Notes: generated by a model not told the origin, from the letters alone. A DNA stretch of 64,000 nucleotides from Desmospora activa DSM 45169 (GCF_003046315.1 NZ_PZZP01000003.1:62001-126000), one strand, 5' to 3'. Counted from the stretch's first letter, positions 28,088 through 36,966 are shown. A program made the numbers and translations.

Positions 28088-29206
28088 TCATAATATTTTA
28101 TTAACAAGAGGCATTTTTCGGATGAAATGACTGATTACAAAACTTAAAATAGCCCCCGTGATCGAGACGATAACAAACTTTAAAAAAGGTCCCATTGCGA
28201 TCTCTTCCATCGTAACTTGAAAAAGATAAACCATAAAGATATGGATTAAATAAACGGTAAACGCATTATCGGCTAACCATGTCATCAATCTCCCACGTTT
28301 GTTCCAAAAATCTCGACCAATCACCAGTAAACCTGTCATTAACCCTACACCGATGAAGGCTTCTAAGAGCGGCCATATGATAACGGATGGAATGAGATTC
28401 AACGATGTATTGGTATAGTGTATAATCCCTGCCATCACTCCAATGATAAACCAAATGACACCTGTCATCGTAGGAATGGTATTTAACCAGTTGTAACGAT
28501 AAGCGATAATCCCTATTACAAAAAAGCATGCGTATTGTGGAAAGCGTCCTATTTCTAAAGGCATAAACGGGAAAATATCAACCCAGACCCCCACGGGAAA
28601 CCAAATCCGAATGATAAAATTTAGAAACGCTAATATGATTGAGAAGATCAATAATGAGAAATGTCCTGGTAACGAAATGATCGGTTTTATGCGCACGTTA
28701 ACAAGCGGGGATACAAATCGTGCAATGGAATAACAAACGGAGAAAACTAACAATAAAGCGATAAACCAAAGATGTCCAACTTCAAAATCACCTTGACCGA
28801 TATAAACAAAAAACATGTATTCCCAAAAGCCGATATCAACCTTATCTACAACGTAGGTGATTGGGCCAAAAACCACCACTAACATAAAAACAAAAGGAAT
28901 TCCTAAGAGTAAAAATCTTCCCTTTAAAAAAGAACCGATTCCTTTTCGATCCACCGAGGCTGGGGTAAAGTAAGCTGAGATTAAAAAGAATAACCCCATG
29001 AGAAAAGCGCCATTTACATCAAAAAATGATCCTAATATGGATGATCTTTCAACACTTAGAATGGGCCAATCGTTCGTTGGCCCATAAGCTTGCCCTGCAT
29101 GATGAGCAACAACAAGCAAAGTTAAAGCAACTTTTATATTATCAAGGTAGACAAGACGTGATTTTTCCGAGATAGGGGAAAGTGCACTTTCAGTGCTTCC
29201 CTTCAC
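28088..29206 (-). CDS. Acyltransferase family 3 membrane protein
   Basis: About 372 residues with ten hydrophobic helices. The N-terminal VYLDNIKVALTLLVVAHHAG carries the conserved His of the acyltransferase-3 (OafA/YrhL, MdoC-like) family. Such enzymes acylate sugars, glucans or other surface molecules across the membrane. The start is inside the end of the desaturase gene. I prefer GTG 29206 (AAGGA about 9 bases upstream) to GTG 29215. It is the last gene of the PadR operon, so the product is probably a membrane or envelope modification made with the desaturase. Confidence 0.82.
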   Translation of the reverse strand: MKGSTESALSPISEKSRLVYLDNIKVALTLLVVAHHAGQAYGPTNDWPILSVERSSILGSFFDVNGAFLMGLFFLISAYFTPASVDRKGIGSFLKGRFLLLGIPFVFMLVVVFGPITYVVDKVDIGFWEYMFFVYIGQGDFEVGHLWFIALLLVFSVCYSIARFVSPLVNVRIKPIISLPGHFSLLIFSIILAFLNFIIRIWFPVGVWVDIFPFMPLEIGRFPQYACFFVIGIIAYRYNWLNTIPTMTGVIWFIIGVMAGIIHYTNTSLNLIPSVIIWPLLEAFIGVGLMTGLLVIGRDFWNKRGRLMTWLADNAFTVYLIHIFMVYLFQVTMEEIAMGPFLKFVIVSITGAILSFVISHFIRKMPLVNKIL

Positions 29207-30203
29207 TTTTTCCACTTCCTTTAATGTCCTGAAATCCTACAAATCTCTTATTTTGTTCGTCCCAAAGACGAAATCGAATCGCTTGCAGGCTAGAAGCAAT
29301 CGTAATCGTGGTCACCTTCTGTAAATCAGGGGTGTTATCATGAGCCTTCTCCAAATAATAGTTTGGCACTCTGGGACTTAGATGGTGAACGTGATGAAAG
29401 CCAATATTTCCGGTCAGCCATTGTAACACCATGGGCAGCTTGTAAAAGGAACTGCCATCCACAGCGGCCTTTACATAGTCCCACTCTTCCTCTTTTTCAA
29501 AATAGCTATCTTCAAACTGGTGTTGTACATAGAAGAGCCATATCCCGGCAGCACCTGAAATATAAAAGATGGGGAGCTGGACCATCAGGAATGACTGCCA
29601 TCCAATTGCATAACAGAGCAAGCCCGACAGGGATACGATGGCTACATTTGTGATATAAGTATTCAATCGCTCCTTTCTTCTCGCATTCTTTCTGTTAAAT
29701 CGGTTAAGGATCAGCATAATCCAGAAGGGACCGAGCACAAACATGACAAACGGGTTGCGGTATAAGCGGTAAGCCGTTCGTTTCCAAAAAGAGGACGCTT
29801 CATATTCTTCTACTGTCATAATCCAAATATCCCCGGTCCCTCTTTTATTTAAATTGCCGCTGGTTGCATGGTGAATGGAATGATCGTGCTTCCATTGATG
29901 ATAGGGGTGGCATGTCAGAATCCCCGTTATCGTACCGAGAATTTCATTGGCTTTACGACTTTTGAAGAATGAGTGGTGACAACAATCATGAAAAATGATA
30001 AAGATACGTATTAAAAAGCCAGATGCAACAACCGCGAAGGCCAAAGAGAGCCCATAAGAAATCGCCAAGCTCTGGTAAGCGAGATACCACAAAAGAAAAA
30101 AGGGCACAAACGTGTTTAATATTTGCTGTACACTTGTTTTTATATTGGTTTTTTCATATGGAGCGATCTCTTTTTTTAAATCGCGTTGATGTAGGTTAAT
30201 CAT
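29190..30203 (-). CDS. Membrane fatty acid desaturase
   Basis: 337 residues. The three histidine clusters for the di-iron site are present: HDCCHHSFF near residue 73, HDHSIHHATSGN near 109 and HHVHHLSPRVPNY near 270, plus FYVQHQFEDSYF. Several membrane helices surround them. Phospholipid desaturases of this type lower membrane melting temperature. The B. subtilis counterpart Des is cold-induced by DesKR, and no such pair is seen here. It lies between the 2TM-repeat gene and the acyltransferase, under the PadR promoter. Confidence 0.92.
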   Translation of the reverse strand: MINLHQRDLKKEIAPYEKTNIKTSVQQILNTFVPFFLLWYLAYQSLAISYGLSLAFAVVASGFLIRIFIIFHDCCHHSFFKSRKANEILGTITGILTCHPYHQWKHDHSIHHATSGNLNKRGTGDIWIMTVEEYEASSFWKRTAYRLYRNPFVMFVLGPFWIMLILNRFNRKNARRKERLNTYITNVAIVSLSGLLCYAIGWQSFLMVQLPIFYISGAAGIWLFYVQHQFEDSYFEKEEEWDYVKAAVDGSSFYKLPMVLQWLTGNIGFHHVHHLSPRVPNYYLEKAHDNTPDLQKVTTITIASSLQAIRFRLWDEQNKRFVGFQDIKGSGKSEGKH

Positions 30204-30215
30204 GGTTTCTCTCCC

Positions 30216-30881
30216 TCAGTCATGTTGGAGTTTTTTATTTTGGTTTTGCAGTTCTTCTCTCTTAAAATGAAAATAATAAGTGGCAAGTGGCCACCAGAGA
30301 ACGAGGAAGATGGGATAGATCGCCCAAATTGTCTGTGGTGAAGAGACGGCATTGACGATGATAAAAAAGAGAATGGTTAGTAAACTACCTACAACGGAAA
30401 AGCCAAAATGATTCTTTTGCCGTGCATAGTACAGAGCAAGCGGCCACCACAAAACAGCGAAAGTGGGGTAAATCGCCCATGGATACTGAGGTGAAAGGGC
30501 TGCATTTAGAATCGAATAATATAAAATGATACTCATGCTGCCAAAGAAGGCGAAGGCGAGTGTCTTCGCCTTGCTGCCACAAAATAGCGAGATCGGCCAC
30601 CAAGTAATGGGGAAAGCAGCATATAGAAACCATGGATGCACCGGAAAATAAATCGTATTGATCGTGATTAGAAAAACGATCAGAAGGATACAAACAAAAA
30701 GCGCGTGCTGCTTATATTGACCTTTTTTTATAAAAAACAAGCTTATAGGCCACAACAGAAGAACAAAAGCAGGGTAAAAAAACCATAAATAATTGGGGCT
30801 AGTCAGGTAGTTTACAATCATAAGGAAAATAATACTCATCAGACTTCCGATAAAAGCAAATCCTATTCGATGTCTGTCCAC
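30216..30881 (-). CDS. Membrane protein of four repeated 2TM modules
   Basis: About 221 residues. The same two-helix unit occurs four times, each ending in an aromatic-proline signature: YLWFFYPAFVLLLWPISLFF, HPWFLYAAFPITWWPISLFC, YPWAIYPTFAVLWWPLALYY and TIWAIYPIFLVLWWPLATYY. This resembles the small 2TM domain found next to PadR regulators. GTG 30881 follows GAGGAGGA, which overlaps the end of the upstream gene. The frame reads further upstream into that gene but without a site. The function is unknown. Confidence 0.72.
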   Translation of the reverse strand: MDRHRIGFAFIGSLMSIIFLMIVNYLTSPNYLWFFYPAFVLLLWPISLFFIKKGQYKQHALFVCILLIVFLITINTIYFPVHPWFLYAAFPITWWPISLFCGSKAKTLAFAFFGSMSIILYYSILNAALSPQYPWAIYPTFAVLWWPLALYYARQKNHFGFSVVGSLLTILFFIIVNAVSSPQTIWAIYPIFLVLWWPLATYYFHFKREELQNQNKKLQHD

Positions 30882-30892
30882 CGGAATCCTCC

Positions 30893-31291
30893 TCACTTTG
30901 TACTTAACCAGTAATGAAACATCGATAATGGCCACCAGAGCACGGCAAATGTCGGATAAACAAACCAAATGGTATCAGGCGTGTAATAAAAATTGATAAA
31001 TGCGACCAGTGCAATAATTAGGGCACTGCCCCATAATGAGAACCCTAAATTTAATTTGGCTTTATTCCGTTTTGATGGTTGTTTTATACCCAACTCATTT
31101 TTTATTTCCTCAATATCGCCGAACTCAATAATCGTTTTATTGATCGCATCCTCTTCTTCCTTACCCTGTTCCATTAGGTCTCGCATTTTTTCTTCTAGGT
31201 TTTCTGTGATTTCTTGTTTGATAATTTCCTTCTTTTCACTTTCCGGTATATCCTTAAATAAATCATCCACATGTTGCTTGATGGTCTTCAA
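30893..31291 (-). CDS. HAAS-like prefix plus 2TM membrane protein
   Basis: 132 residues. The N-terminal about 70 residues are a charged helical domain (DLFKDIPESEKKEIIKQEIT, EEDAINKTIIEFGDIEEI) like the HAAS/permease-prefix domains encoded next to PadR genes. The C-terminal part is a 2TM unit ending TIWFVYPTFAVLWWPLSMFH, the same signature that is repeated four times in the next protein. It starts 3 bases after padR. I infer a sensor or anti-regulator partner for PadR. Confidence 0.72.
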   Translation of the reverse strand: MKTIKQHVDDLFKDIPESEKKEIIKQEITENLEEKMRDLMEQGKEEEDAINKTIIEFGDIEEIKNELGIKQPSKRNKAKLNLGFSLWGSALIIALVAFINFYYTPDTIWFVYPTFAVLWWPLSMFHYWLSTK

Positions 31292-31294
31292 TGA

Positions 31295-31618
31295 TTATCC
31301 CTCCATAAACATATCAATGATTTCTTTTACTTCCTGCCATTCTTCATATGTTTCCTTCAAATAAGCCTTGCCCAAAGTTGTAATTCTGTAATATTTCCGT
31401 TTGCTGCCGTGGGAAACATCTCCAAAGTAAGATTCGATACATTCTTTTCTTTCCAGCCTTTGAAACACTGCATATAAGGTGGCTTCTTTAATCTGGAAAC
31501 GATTGTTTGTCCGTAAACTAATCTGTTTCGATATTTCATACCCGTACCTGTCTTTCTCCAGGATTAATCGTAAAACAATCGAATCCAAATGCCCCCGGAT
31601 AATATCACTCCTGATCAT
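31295..31618 (-). CDS. PadR-family transcriptional regulator
   Basis: 107 residues. The winged helix-turn-helix reads LRLILEKDRYGYEISKQISL, then FQIKEATLYAVFQRLERKEC, with the wing KRKYYRITTLGKAYL. A short C-terminal helix follows for dimerisation. PadR proteins are usually repressors released by a ligand. It is the first gene of a five-gene operon, and the palindrome at 31650-31670 that overlaps its promoter is probably its own operator. Confidence 0.92.
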   Translation of the reverse strand: MIRSDIIRGHLDSIVLRLILEKDRYGYEISKQISLRTNNRFQIKEATLYAVFQRLERKECIESYFGDVSHGSKRKYYRITTLGKAYLKETYEEWQEVKEIIDMFMEG

Positions 31619-31649
31619 TATGCACCTTCCTTGCGATTATTCTGCCTGG

Positions 31650-31698
31650 TTGCTCTATCTGATAGAGCAATATTAACTCACATTGCTCTCCCTGTCAA
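31650..31698 (-). promoter_or_regulatory. PadR operon promoter with perfect palindrome
   Basis: On the minus strand TTGACA (31698-31693), 17 bases and TAATAT (31675-31670). Immediately downstream the arms TTGCTCTATC and GATAGAGCAA form a perfect 10-bp inverted repeat around one base (31650-31670). A further AGAGCAAT copy lies between -35 and -10 (31688-31681), giving a second nested inverted repeat. Confidence 0.85.
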
Positions 31699-31715
31699 AT
31701 CAAAAGTATAAAAAC

Positions 31716-31758
31716 AAGCCATCCCGGATCAACGTTAGCCGTTAATCCGGGATGGCTT
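31716..31758 (-). terminator. Terminator of the site-2 protease gene
   Basis: A perfect 14-bp stem (AAGCCATCCCGGAT/ATCCGGGATGGCTT) is followed on the minus strand by TGTTTTTATA and on the plus strand by TTATAT. It can work in both directions. Confidence 0.9.
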
Positions 31759-31772
31759 TTATATGAGCGATA

Positions 31773-32873
31773 TTAAGAAACCATTAACGGTCCGGTCAGT
31801 GAAAAGCTGGCCAGCCGCCAAACCATATGTACCAGAAATGCACCTAATCCAAAATAGGCCAAACTATATCCCAACCGCACGCGAGCGCGCACTTGATAAT
31901 AAGCGCGATCTTTGCGCAAAAGGGTCTCATCCTCACCTGGAATATAGGTGAGCAACATTTCCATCAAGATCCGCCGCTCCCCTTTTTCCTGTTCGATCCG
32001 CGTTTCCATCAATCGCACCCGTTGAAAACGGCCGGAAAAACCGCGAAGGCGGTGGACAATTCCTACTCCAGGATAATGAATATCGCACCAATGCTCGCGC
32101 TCCCGCAAGGTACAATACTGTTCAAAGCTGAGATCCCGCTGATGTCGCTCCCCCGGAATCAACATCCCTACATCCTCAAATAAAGCGGGTTGAAAATGTG
32201 CCGTCGTTCGCAGAGTGCGCATTTTTGCCCGTTTGCGGGGAATGTACGCATCCCATAACTGATAGGCGAACAACAACCAGATTAAGACCAACAAGATATT
32301 CAAGGTATAAAGGATCAGCCACAAACCCGCCACTAAACCCACCAACCAAAACCAACGCGAGATCGCGGTCACGATTCGTCCGCCGTCCAAGGGATGAATG
32401 GGCAATAGATTAAACAGATTAAGAATAAAGCCGATAAAAGCAATGGGCAACAACGCTTCCCACCCGGTCCAACGATAGAGGAGATAACAAGCAAAAGCTC
32501 CCGCTGCCCCCACCACCGGCCCACCTAAAGCGACATACGCCTCAGTCACTGCATCCCGGGGTTGCTTTTTTAGCGTGATAAGTGCTCCAACAAAAGGGAT
32601 AAAAGCAGGAGCCGACACAGGCAGTCCCTTTCGTTTTGCCGCCCACACGTGCCCCATCTCGTGAATGAAGATCATTACCACCAGCCCCACAGAAAAGGTC
32701 CAGGGAAAAATCAAGGTGTATACCACCGCAGTAACGACCATACTCCAAAATGTGCAACCCGCCTTTCCCGGCTTCAATAATGTCGGGATCGACCGTAGCG
32801 CTCTGCCGACATAACCGCCTATCTTGGCCAGCCGTCCTTTGGACCTTCGCTTCTCTTTTTGATCTGAACCCAC
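31773..32873 (-). CDS. Site-2 protease-type membrane metalloprotease (M50)
   Basis: 366 residues. Zinc motif HEMGH (in VVMIFIHEMGHVWAAKRKGL) and NLLPIHPLDGGRI with the third ligand Asp, within five or six helices, mark an M50 peptidase that cuts within the membrane. The C-terminal about 140 residues are cytoplasmic and contain a LIPGERHQRDLSFEQYCTLR-type region and a final helix. GTG 32873 follows GAAGGAGG at 7 bases, so I reject the longer frame from 32903. The substrate is unknown. Confidence 0.85.
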   Translation of the reverse strand: MGSDQKEKRRSKGRLAKIGGYVGRALRSIPTLLKPGKAGCTFWSMVVTAVVYTLIFPWTFSVGLVVMIFIHEMGHVWAAKRKGLPVSAPAFIPFVGALITLKKQPRDAVTEAYVALGGPVVGAAGAFACYLLYRWTGWEALLPIAFIGFILNLFNLLPIHPLDGGRIVTAISRWFWLVGLVAGLWLILYTLNILLVLIWLLFAYQLWDAYIPRKRAKMRTLRTTAHFQPALFEDVGMLIPGERHQRDLSFEQYCTLREREHWCDIHYPGVGIVHRLRGFSGRFQRVRLMETRIEQEKGERRILMEMLLTYIPGEDETLLRKDRAYYQVRARVRLGYSLAYFGLGAFLVHMVWRLASFSLTGPLMVS

Positions 32874-32962
32874 GAAGGGCCCTCCTTCACAGTTAGATCC
32901 CACCCGAACTCTCGATTATATTCCCCATCCAAATGGAATCTACACTTGGGTAAAATCAACGC

Positions 32963-32997
32963 AAAAAAGGATCAGTCGCCTACCGGCAATCTGATCC
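32963..32997 (-). terminator. Terminator of the yknWXYZ-type operon
   Basis: GGATCAG...CTGATCC (7 bp) is followed on the minus strand by TTTTTTGCG. It begins 11 bases after the yknZ stop. Confidence 0.85.
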
Positions 32998-33007
32998 GTG
33001 ATAATGA

Positions 33008-34204
33008 TTATTCATAGCGCAAACATTCAATCGGGTTGAGCCGAGACGCTTTATTGGCCGGCAACAGTCCGAATATCACACCGAATAGGATGGAGAAGGC
33101 GACCGCTCCCACTGCCACCACAGGCGAGATCACCGCCGGCAACGGGGAGAGGAGACTGATTAACAAGGCGGCCCCGTATCCGATCAAGATGCCGATCAAC
33201 CCGCCGATTACCGACAGGGCTACCGATTCAATCAAAAACTGTTTTAAAATTTGTCCACGGGTGGCACCTAGAGACATCCGAATCCCAATCTCCCGGGTTC
33301 GCTCGGTGACGGAAACCAGCATAATATTCATCACACCGATCCCTCCCACCAACAGCGAGATGCCACCGATGCTGCCGATCACTACGGTCATGATGTTGGC
33401 CACTTGGTTGATCCCCTGAACCAACTGGTCCAAGTTCATCACTTCGTAGTCCCCTTCAGTGCCATGATTTCGATTTAAAACCGCAACCGCTTCTTCCCCG
33501 ACTTCCTGAATCGTCTCCGCGCTGGATGTTTTTACAGTCAACTGATTGATCTCATTTTTTCCGGTAACATTGCGCCAGGTAGCAAAAGGCAGATACACTT
33601 CATCCTGTGCAAAGGAACCCAATAAGCCGGTAGGCGGCTCCAGTACCCCAATCACCTGAACCGGCTGGTTCTGTACGCGGATGATTTCTCCCACGCCTTC
33701 GCCGTCGGGAAATAGCTTTTCATATAAACTTTGGCTCAGAACCGCGCCTCCATTTCCTCGCCGGAAGTCCGTCGCCTGAAATTGCCGTCCCTGGATCACA
33801 CCCTGACCAGCCATCTCCATGTAGCCTGTATTGTTAACGCCGTAGACAAACGCACCATCGACAGATTCCTCACGATAAGCGGTATCCATCACCTGATAGC
33901 TGGCTACCATCACCTGCTCCACATCAGGGATTTGCTCCAGATCCCGCAGATCGCGCTGGGTGAAAAAATGGGGTGGAGTCACACCGTTGTTTTCAATCTG
34001 AATCTCCTGACTGGGCATAATCGTGATCGAGTTTCCCGTCCCGGCAAAGGATTCCGTCAGTTGCTCCGTCCCGCCTTGACCGATGGCGACAATCACCAGC
34101 ACAGAAGCTACTCCGATTACAATCCCCAACATCGTTAAAAGGGAGCGCATCTTGTGCGCACGGATGGAGTCGAGGGCCATTTTTAGGTTTTCCCAGCCGT
34201 TCAT
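33008..34204 (-). CDS. yknZ: YknZ/MacB-type ABC transporter permease
   Basis: 398 residues. The first helix (LTMLGIVIGVASVLVIVAIG) is followed by a large extracytoplasmic MacB-PCD domain and the C-terminal FtsX fold of three helices (LVGGIGVMNIMLVSVTERTR, EIGIRMSLGATRGQILKQFL). With YknX and YknY it forms a MacB-like exporter. In B. subtilis YknWXYZ protects against the SdpC toxin (established there). The start overlaps the yknY stop as ATGA. Confidence 0.9.
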   Translation of the reverse strand: MNGWENLKMALDSIRAHKMRSLLTMLGIVIGVASVLVIVAIGQGGTEQLTESFAGTGNSITIMPSQEIQIENNGVTPPHFFTQRDLRDLEQIPDVEQVMVASYQVMDTAYREESVDGAFVYGVNNTGYMEMAGQGVIQGRQFQATDFRRGNGGAVLSQSLYEKLFPDGEGVGEIIRVQNQPVQVIGVLEPPTGLLGSFAQDEVYLPFATWRNVTGKNEINQLTVKTSSAETIQEVGEEAVAVLNRNHGTEGDYEVMNLDQLVQGINQVANIMTVVIGSIGGISLLVGGIGVMNIMLVSVTERTREIGIRMSLGATRGQILKQFLIESVALSVIGGLIGILIGYGAALLISLLSPLPAVISPVVAVGAVAFSILFGVIFGLLPANKASRLNPIECLRYE

Positions 34205-34893
34205 GATGTCCCCTCCCTCTCCATGGCGCTGTCAGCAACAATTTCCCCGTCGCGAAGCCGAATTTGCCGCTGTGCCCGCTCCCCTACGTCGGGGTCGTGG
34301 GTAATAACGACCACGGTCCGCCCTTCATCATGCAATTGTTCAAACAAGTCCAACACCCGTTTACCGGAAGCCGTATCCAACGCACCGGTCGGCTCATCCG
34401 CCAACAATAGCCGCGGACGGTTAACCAACGCCCGTGCAATCGCTACCCGCTGCTGTTGTCCCCCTGATAATTCCGCAGGGCGGTGATGAGCTCGGTCGGA
34501 CAGCCCCACCTTTTCCAACGCTTCCAACGCCCGCTCCCGTCGCTCCTGCCAGGTTACTCCGGAATAGATCAAAGGAAGCTCCACATTGTGTTGTGCGGTC
34601 ATGCGGGGCAGGAGGTGAAAGTGTTGAAAAATAAAACCGATCTCTCGATTGCGCACACCCGCCAGCTCCACCTCATCCATCGCGGAAACCGGCTGTCCGT
34701 TTAAATGGTATTCCCCGACGGTTGGCCGATCCAGACAGCCGATAATATTCATCAATGTGGACTTACCGGAGCCGGAAGGTCCCATAATGGCGATATATTC
34801 TCCAGATTTGACGTGTAAATCGATCCCTTTTAACACTTCCAATGCAACGGTTCCCGTCTGGTAGGTCTTGCCCAACCCTTCCAGCCGAATCAT
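34201..34893 (-). CDS. yknY: YknY/MacB-type ABC transporter ATPase
   Basis: 230 residues. Walker A GPSGSGKSTLMNIIGCLDRP, signature LSGGQQQRVAIARALVNRPR, Walker B LLLADEPTGALD and the switch His in VVVITHDPDVG are all intact. It belongs to the LolD/MacB subfamily that powers mechanotransmission rather than direct transport. The start overlaps yknX as ATGA. Confidence 0.93.
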   Translation of the reverse strand: MIRLEGLGKTYQTGTVALEVLKGIDLHVKSGEYIAIMGPSGSGKSTLMNIIGCLDRPTVGEYHLNGQPVSAMDEVELAGVRNREIGFIFQHFHLLPRMTAQHNVELPLIYSGVTWQERRERALEALEKVGLSDRAHHRPAELSGGQQQRVAIARALVNRPRLLLADEPTGALDTASGKRVLDLFEQLHDEGRTVVVITHDPDVGERAQRQIRLRDGEIVADSAMEREGTS

Positions 34894-35747
34894 CGCACAG
34901 TCACTTCTTTGCCGGTTTTCAAATCCTGAGGCGGATCGACGATCACATCCTCATCCGCTTTTACGCCGGAGCGAATCTCTACCCTGTCTCCGTCGGAAAT
35001 GCCCAGTTTTACTTCCTTCTCTTGCGCTTTTCCATCCTCCACAATAAACACCAAATTTTTGTTTCCACGGCTGATCACCGCACTTTGCGGCAAGGTAGAC
35101 GCTTCGGTGGGTTCTGTTTGAATCACTACCATTAATTTGGAGCCCAATTTCACCGGTAATCGCTCTTCCGGTTGGATCGTAATGGGGTACACCACTTGCT
35201 CATCGCCACCAGCACCTTCGGCTTCCGCCGGCAAATAGGCGACACGTGTCACTTCACCTACCCACTCTTCATCAGGCAAGGCATCAAAGGTCAAGGTGGC
35301 AGATAACCCTTTTTCGACGTTAAGCGCTTCATACTCCGATACTTTCGCATGTACTTCCTGTTTCGTCAGATCGGCAATCACCACCACCGGACGGGTTGCA
35401 GCCTGAGACGGGGGCACCTCTTCCACTTGAATCACCGTCCCCCCTTTTGAAGCTTTTACCTGTGAAGAGGGGTTTTTGTACGAGAGAATCGTATCCCCTT
35501 TTTTCACTTTGTCTCCTTCTTCTACCTTAATTTCATCCAGCTCTCCTCGCTCCGGTTGAAAAAAGATCTGTTCCTGATCGCGGGGCATGAGCGTACCGGT
35601 AAGCATCACTTCTTCACTTAACTCCTCCTGCGACAACGCGGTTACTTCCACTTCCGCTGTCGACCCTTGCGCTTGCAACGCAGCAATCGTGACCATACCA
35701 CCTACCAACACCAGGATCCCCACTCCAATTAACCATTTCTTTTTCAA
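34890..35747 (-). CDS. yknX: YknX membrane-fusion (periplasmic adaptor) protein
   Basis: 285 residues. One N-terminal membrane anchor (WLIGVGILVLVGGMVTIAAL) is followed by barrel-sandwich (lipoyl-like) halves (EGDKVKKGDTILSYKNP, KASKGGTVIQVEEVPPSQAA) and beta-barrel and membrane-proximal domains. There is no long coiled hairpin, as expected in a single-membrane bacterium. TTG 35747 lies 9 bases after GGAGG, so the longer frame from 35807 inside yknW is rejected. Confidence 0.88.
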   Translation of the reverse strand: MKKKWLIGVGILVLVGGMVTIAALQAQGSTAEVEVTALSQEELSEEVMLTGTLMPRDQEQIFFQPERGELDEIKVEEGDKVKKGDTILSYKNPSSQVKASKGGTVIQVEEVPPSQAATRPVVVIADLTKQEVHAKVSEYEALNVEKGLSATLTFDALPDEEWVGEVTRVAYLPAEAEGAGGDEQVVYPITIQPEERLPVKLGSKLMVVIQTEPTEASTLPQSAVISRGNKNLVFIVEDGKAQEKEVKLGISDGDRVEIRSGVKADEDVIVDPPQDLKTGKEVTVR

Positions 35748-35763
35748 GATGTCGCTCCTCCTG

Positions 35764-36474
35764 TTAGCCCATATTGGCATCCATATTAAATGTTTCGCCA
35801 ATTGCAACCATTCCCGCCGTCAGTAACAACACGATTACAAACGGCACCACTGCCGCCACCCATGCTTTCCCGCTGGATATACGGGCGATTGCAGACAAGC
35901 CCCATGCGCCAACGATCAACTGCCAGACGGCAAATACCTCGATCCCCGCCAGCACTCCTCCTACAAAACCTGTGGCAGGGAGCAGCGCTCCTAGACTGGT
36001 GGGGTATACGGCTGCACTTTCACTTACACCTACCACCCACAGAAAAGCCGCATATACAACGATGGACAAAATCCCAAAAATGCTGAGATGCGTATTCAGC
36101 GAAAAAATTTGACTAAAGCGGGCGCTTCCTTGGAACAACAGTGTCAACAACCATTGACAAAATGATGTAAACAGAATCGAGAGCAAAAGGACGAATACCG
36201 TGCTAATCGGTGTGAAGATATAGGTTGAGTTACGGAGAAGATCCTCTCCAATCAACTCCATCTGCGCTTGCATCTCAGGCAGTTCCATCATCGGCTCCAC
36301 GGTTGCCACAGATGCCAGCCCCATCAACAATAGAACGATGAGCAACGGTACCACAATCACCGGTCGCTCCCGTATACGCTCAAACTGCTTACCCGGCTCC
36401 AGGATCATGCCCAACAGCGACGGCTTTGCCCTCTTGTTCCGCGGTTGGGGTGTCGTTTGTACTGACGATTCCAT
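35764..36474 (-). CDS. yknW: YknW-like Yip1-family membrane protein
   Basis: 236 residues with five helices. The N-terminal KPSLLGMILEPGKQFERIRE is the Yip1-domain start typical of YknW. In B. subtilis YknW helps assemble the YknXYZ exporter. GGGGAGATGAAAC is the ribosome site. It is first in a tightly packed four-gene operon whose order matches yknW-X-Y-Z. I saw no clear sigma-W promoter (TGAAAC-N16-CGTA) upstream, so regulation may differ from B. subtilis. Confidence 0.82.
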   Translation of the reverse strand: MESSVQTTPQPRNKRAKPSLLGMILEPGKQFERIRERPVIVVPLLIVLLLMGLASVATVEPMMELPEMQAQMELIGEDLLRNSTYIFTPISTVFVLLLSILFTSFCQWLLTLLFQGSARFSQIFSLNTHLSIFGILSIVVYAAFLWVVGVSESAAVYPTSLGALLPATGFVGGVLAGIEVFAVWQLIVGAWGLSAIARISSGKAWVAAVVPFVIVLLLTAGMVAIGETFNMDANMG

Positions 36475-36620
36475 GTTTCATCTCCCCTTTAACAAATGGC
36501 AACGTTTTTATCCTATTTCATCGATGACAACAAAATTAGCAATGGGAAAATATTTGACCTCTTTTCACTCATCAGTCTACTGCGGATATAGCGCCTCTTC
36601 TTGATTTATAGCATGTCTGA

Positions 36621-36791
36621 CTACTTCTTTTGCAAAGCGATCCCTAACACGACACCAATTGCAACCCCGAAGCCAATCCCTATAGCGATATTATCCATGA
36701 CCACACCTATACCAGCGCCAATCGCGGTTCCGATAGCAATTCCCAAAGGAATATAAGAAGATCCGTTTTGTTTCTTATCTTGAGTATCCAC
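36621..36791 (-). CDS. Small glycine-zipper membrane protein, 56 residues
   Basis: GTG 36791 has AGGAG at 7 bases. After a polar start (DTQDKKQNGSSY) the protein is a run of Gly/Ala-spaced hydrophobic residues (PLGIAIGTAIGAGIGVVMDN, AIGIGFGVAIGVVLGIALQK), the glycine-zipper pattern that packs membrane helices or forms oligomers. The function is unknown. Downstream, the minus strand continues toward yknW with about 150 untranslated bases. Confidence 0.65.
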   Translation of the reverse strand: MDTQDKKQNGSSYIPLGIAIGTAIGAGIGVVMDNIAIGIGFGVAIGVVLGIALQKK

Positions 36792-36966
36792 AAAACCACT
36801 CCTATTCGTGAGCTCACAACAAACATTAGCGTTATATTGTGTATAATAATATTAACAATATAAACATCCCCGATGCAAGCCTTTTTTGTCATTTTCTTTC
36901 TATCGCCTGATGGGATTTTGAAGACGGTTCGTCACGTCTTACGCAGCACAAAAAAGACGGCAAGGG

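Noticed and set aside
36475-36620. Sigma-W promoter before yknW
   Set aside because: I looked for TGAAAC-N16-CGTA on the minus strand and found only partial matches with wrong spacing.
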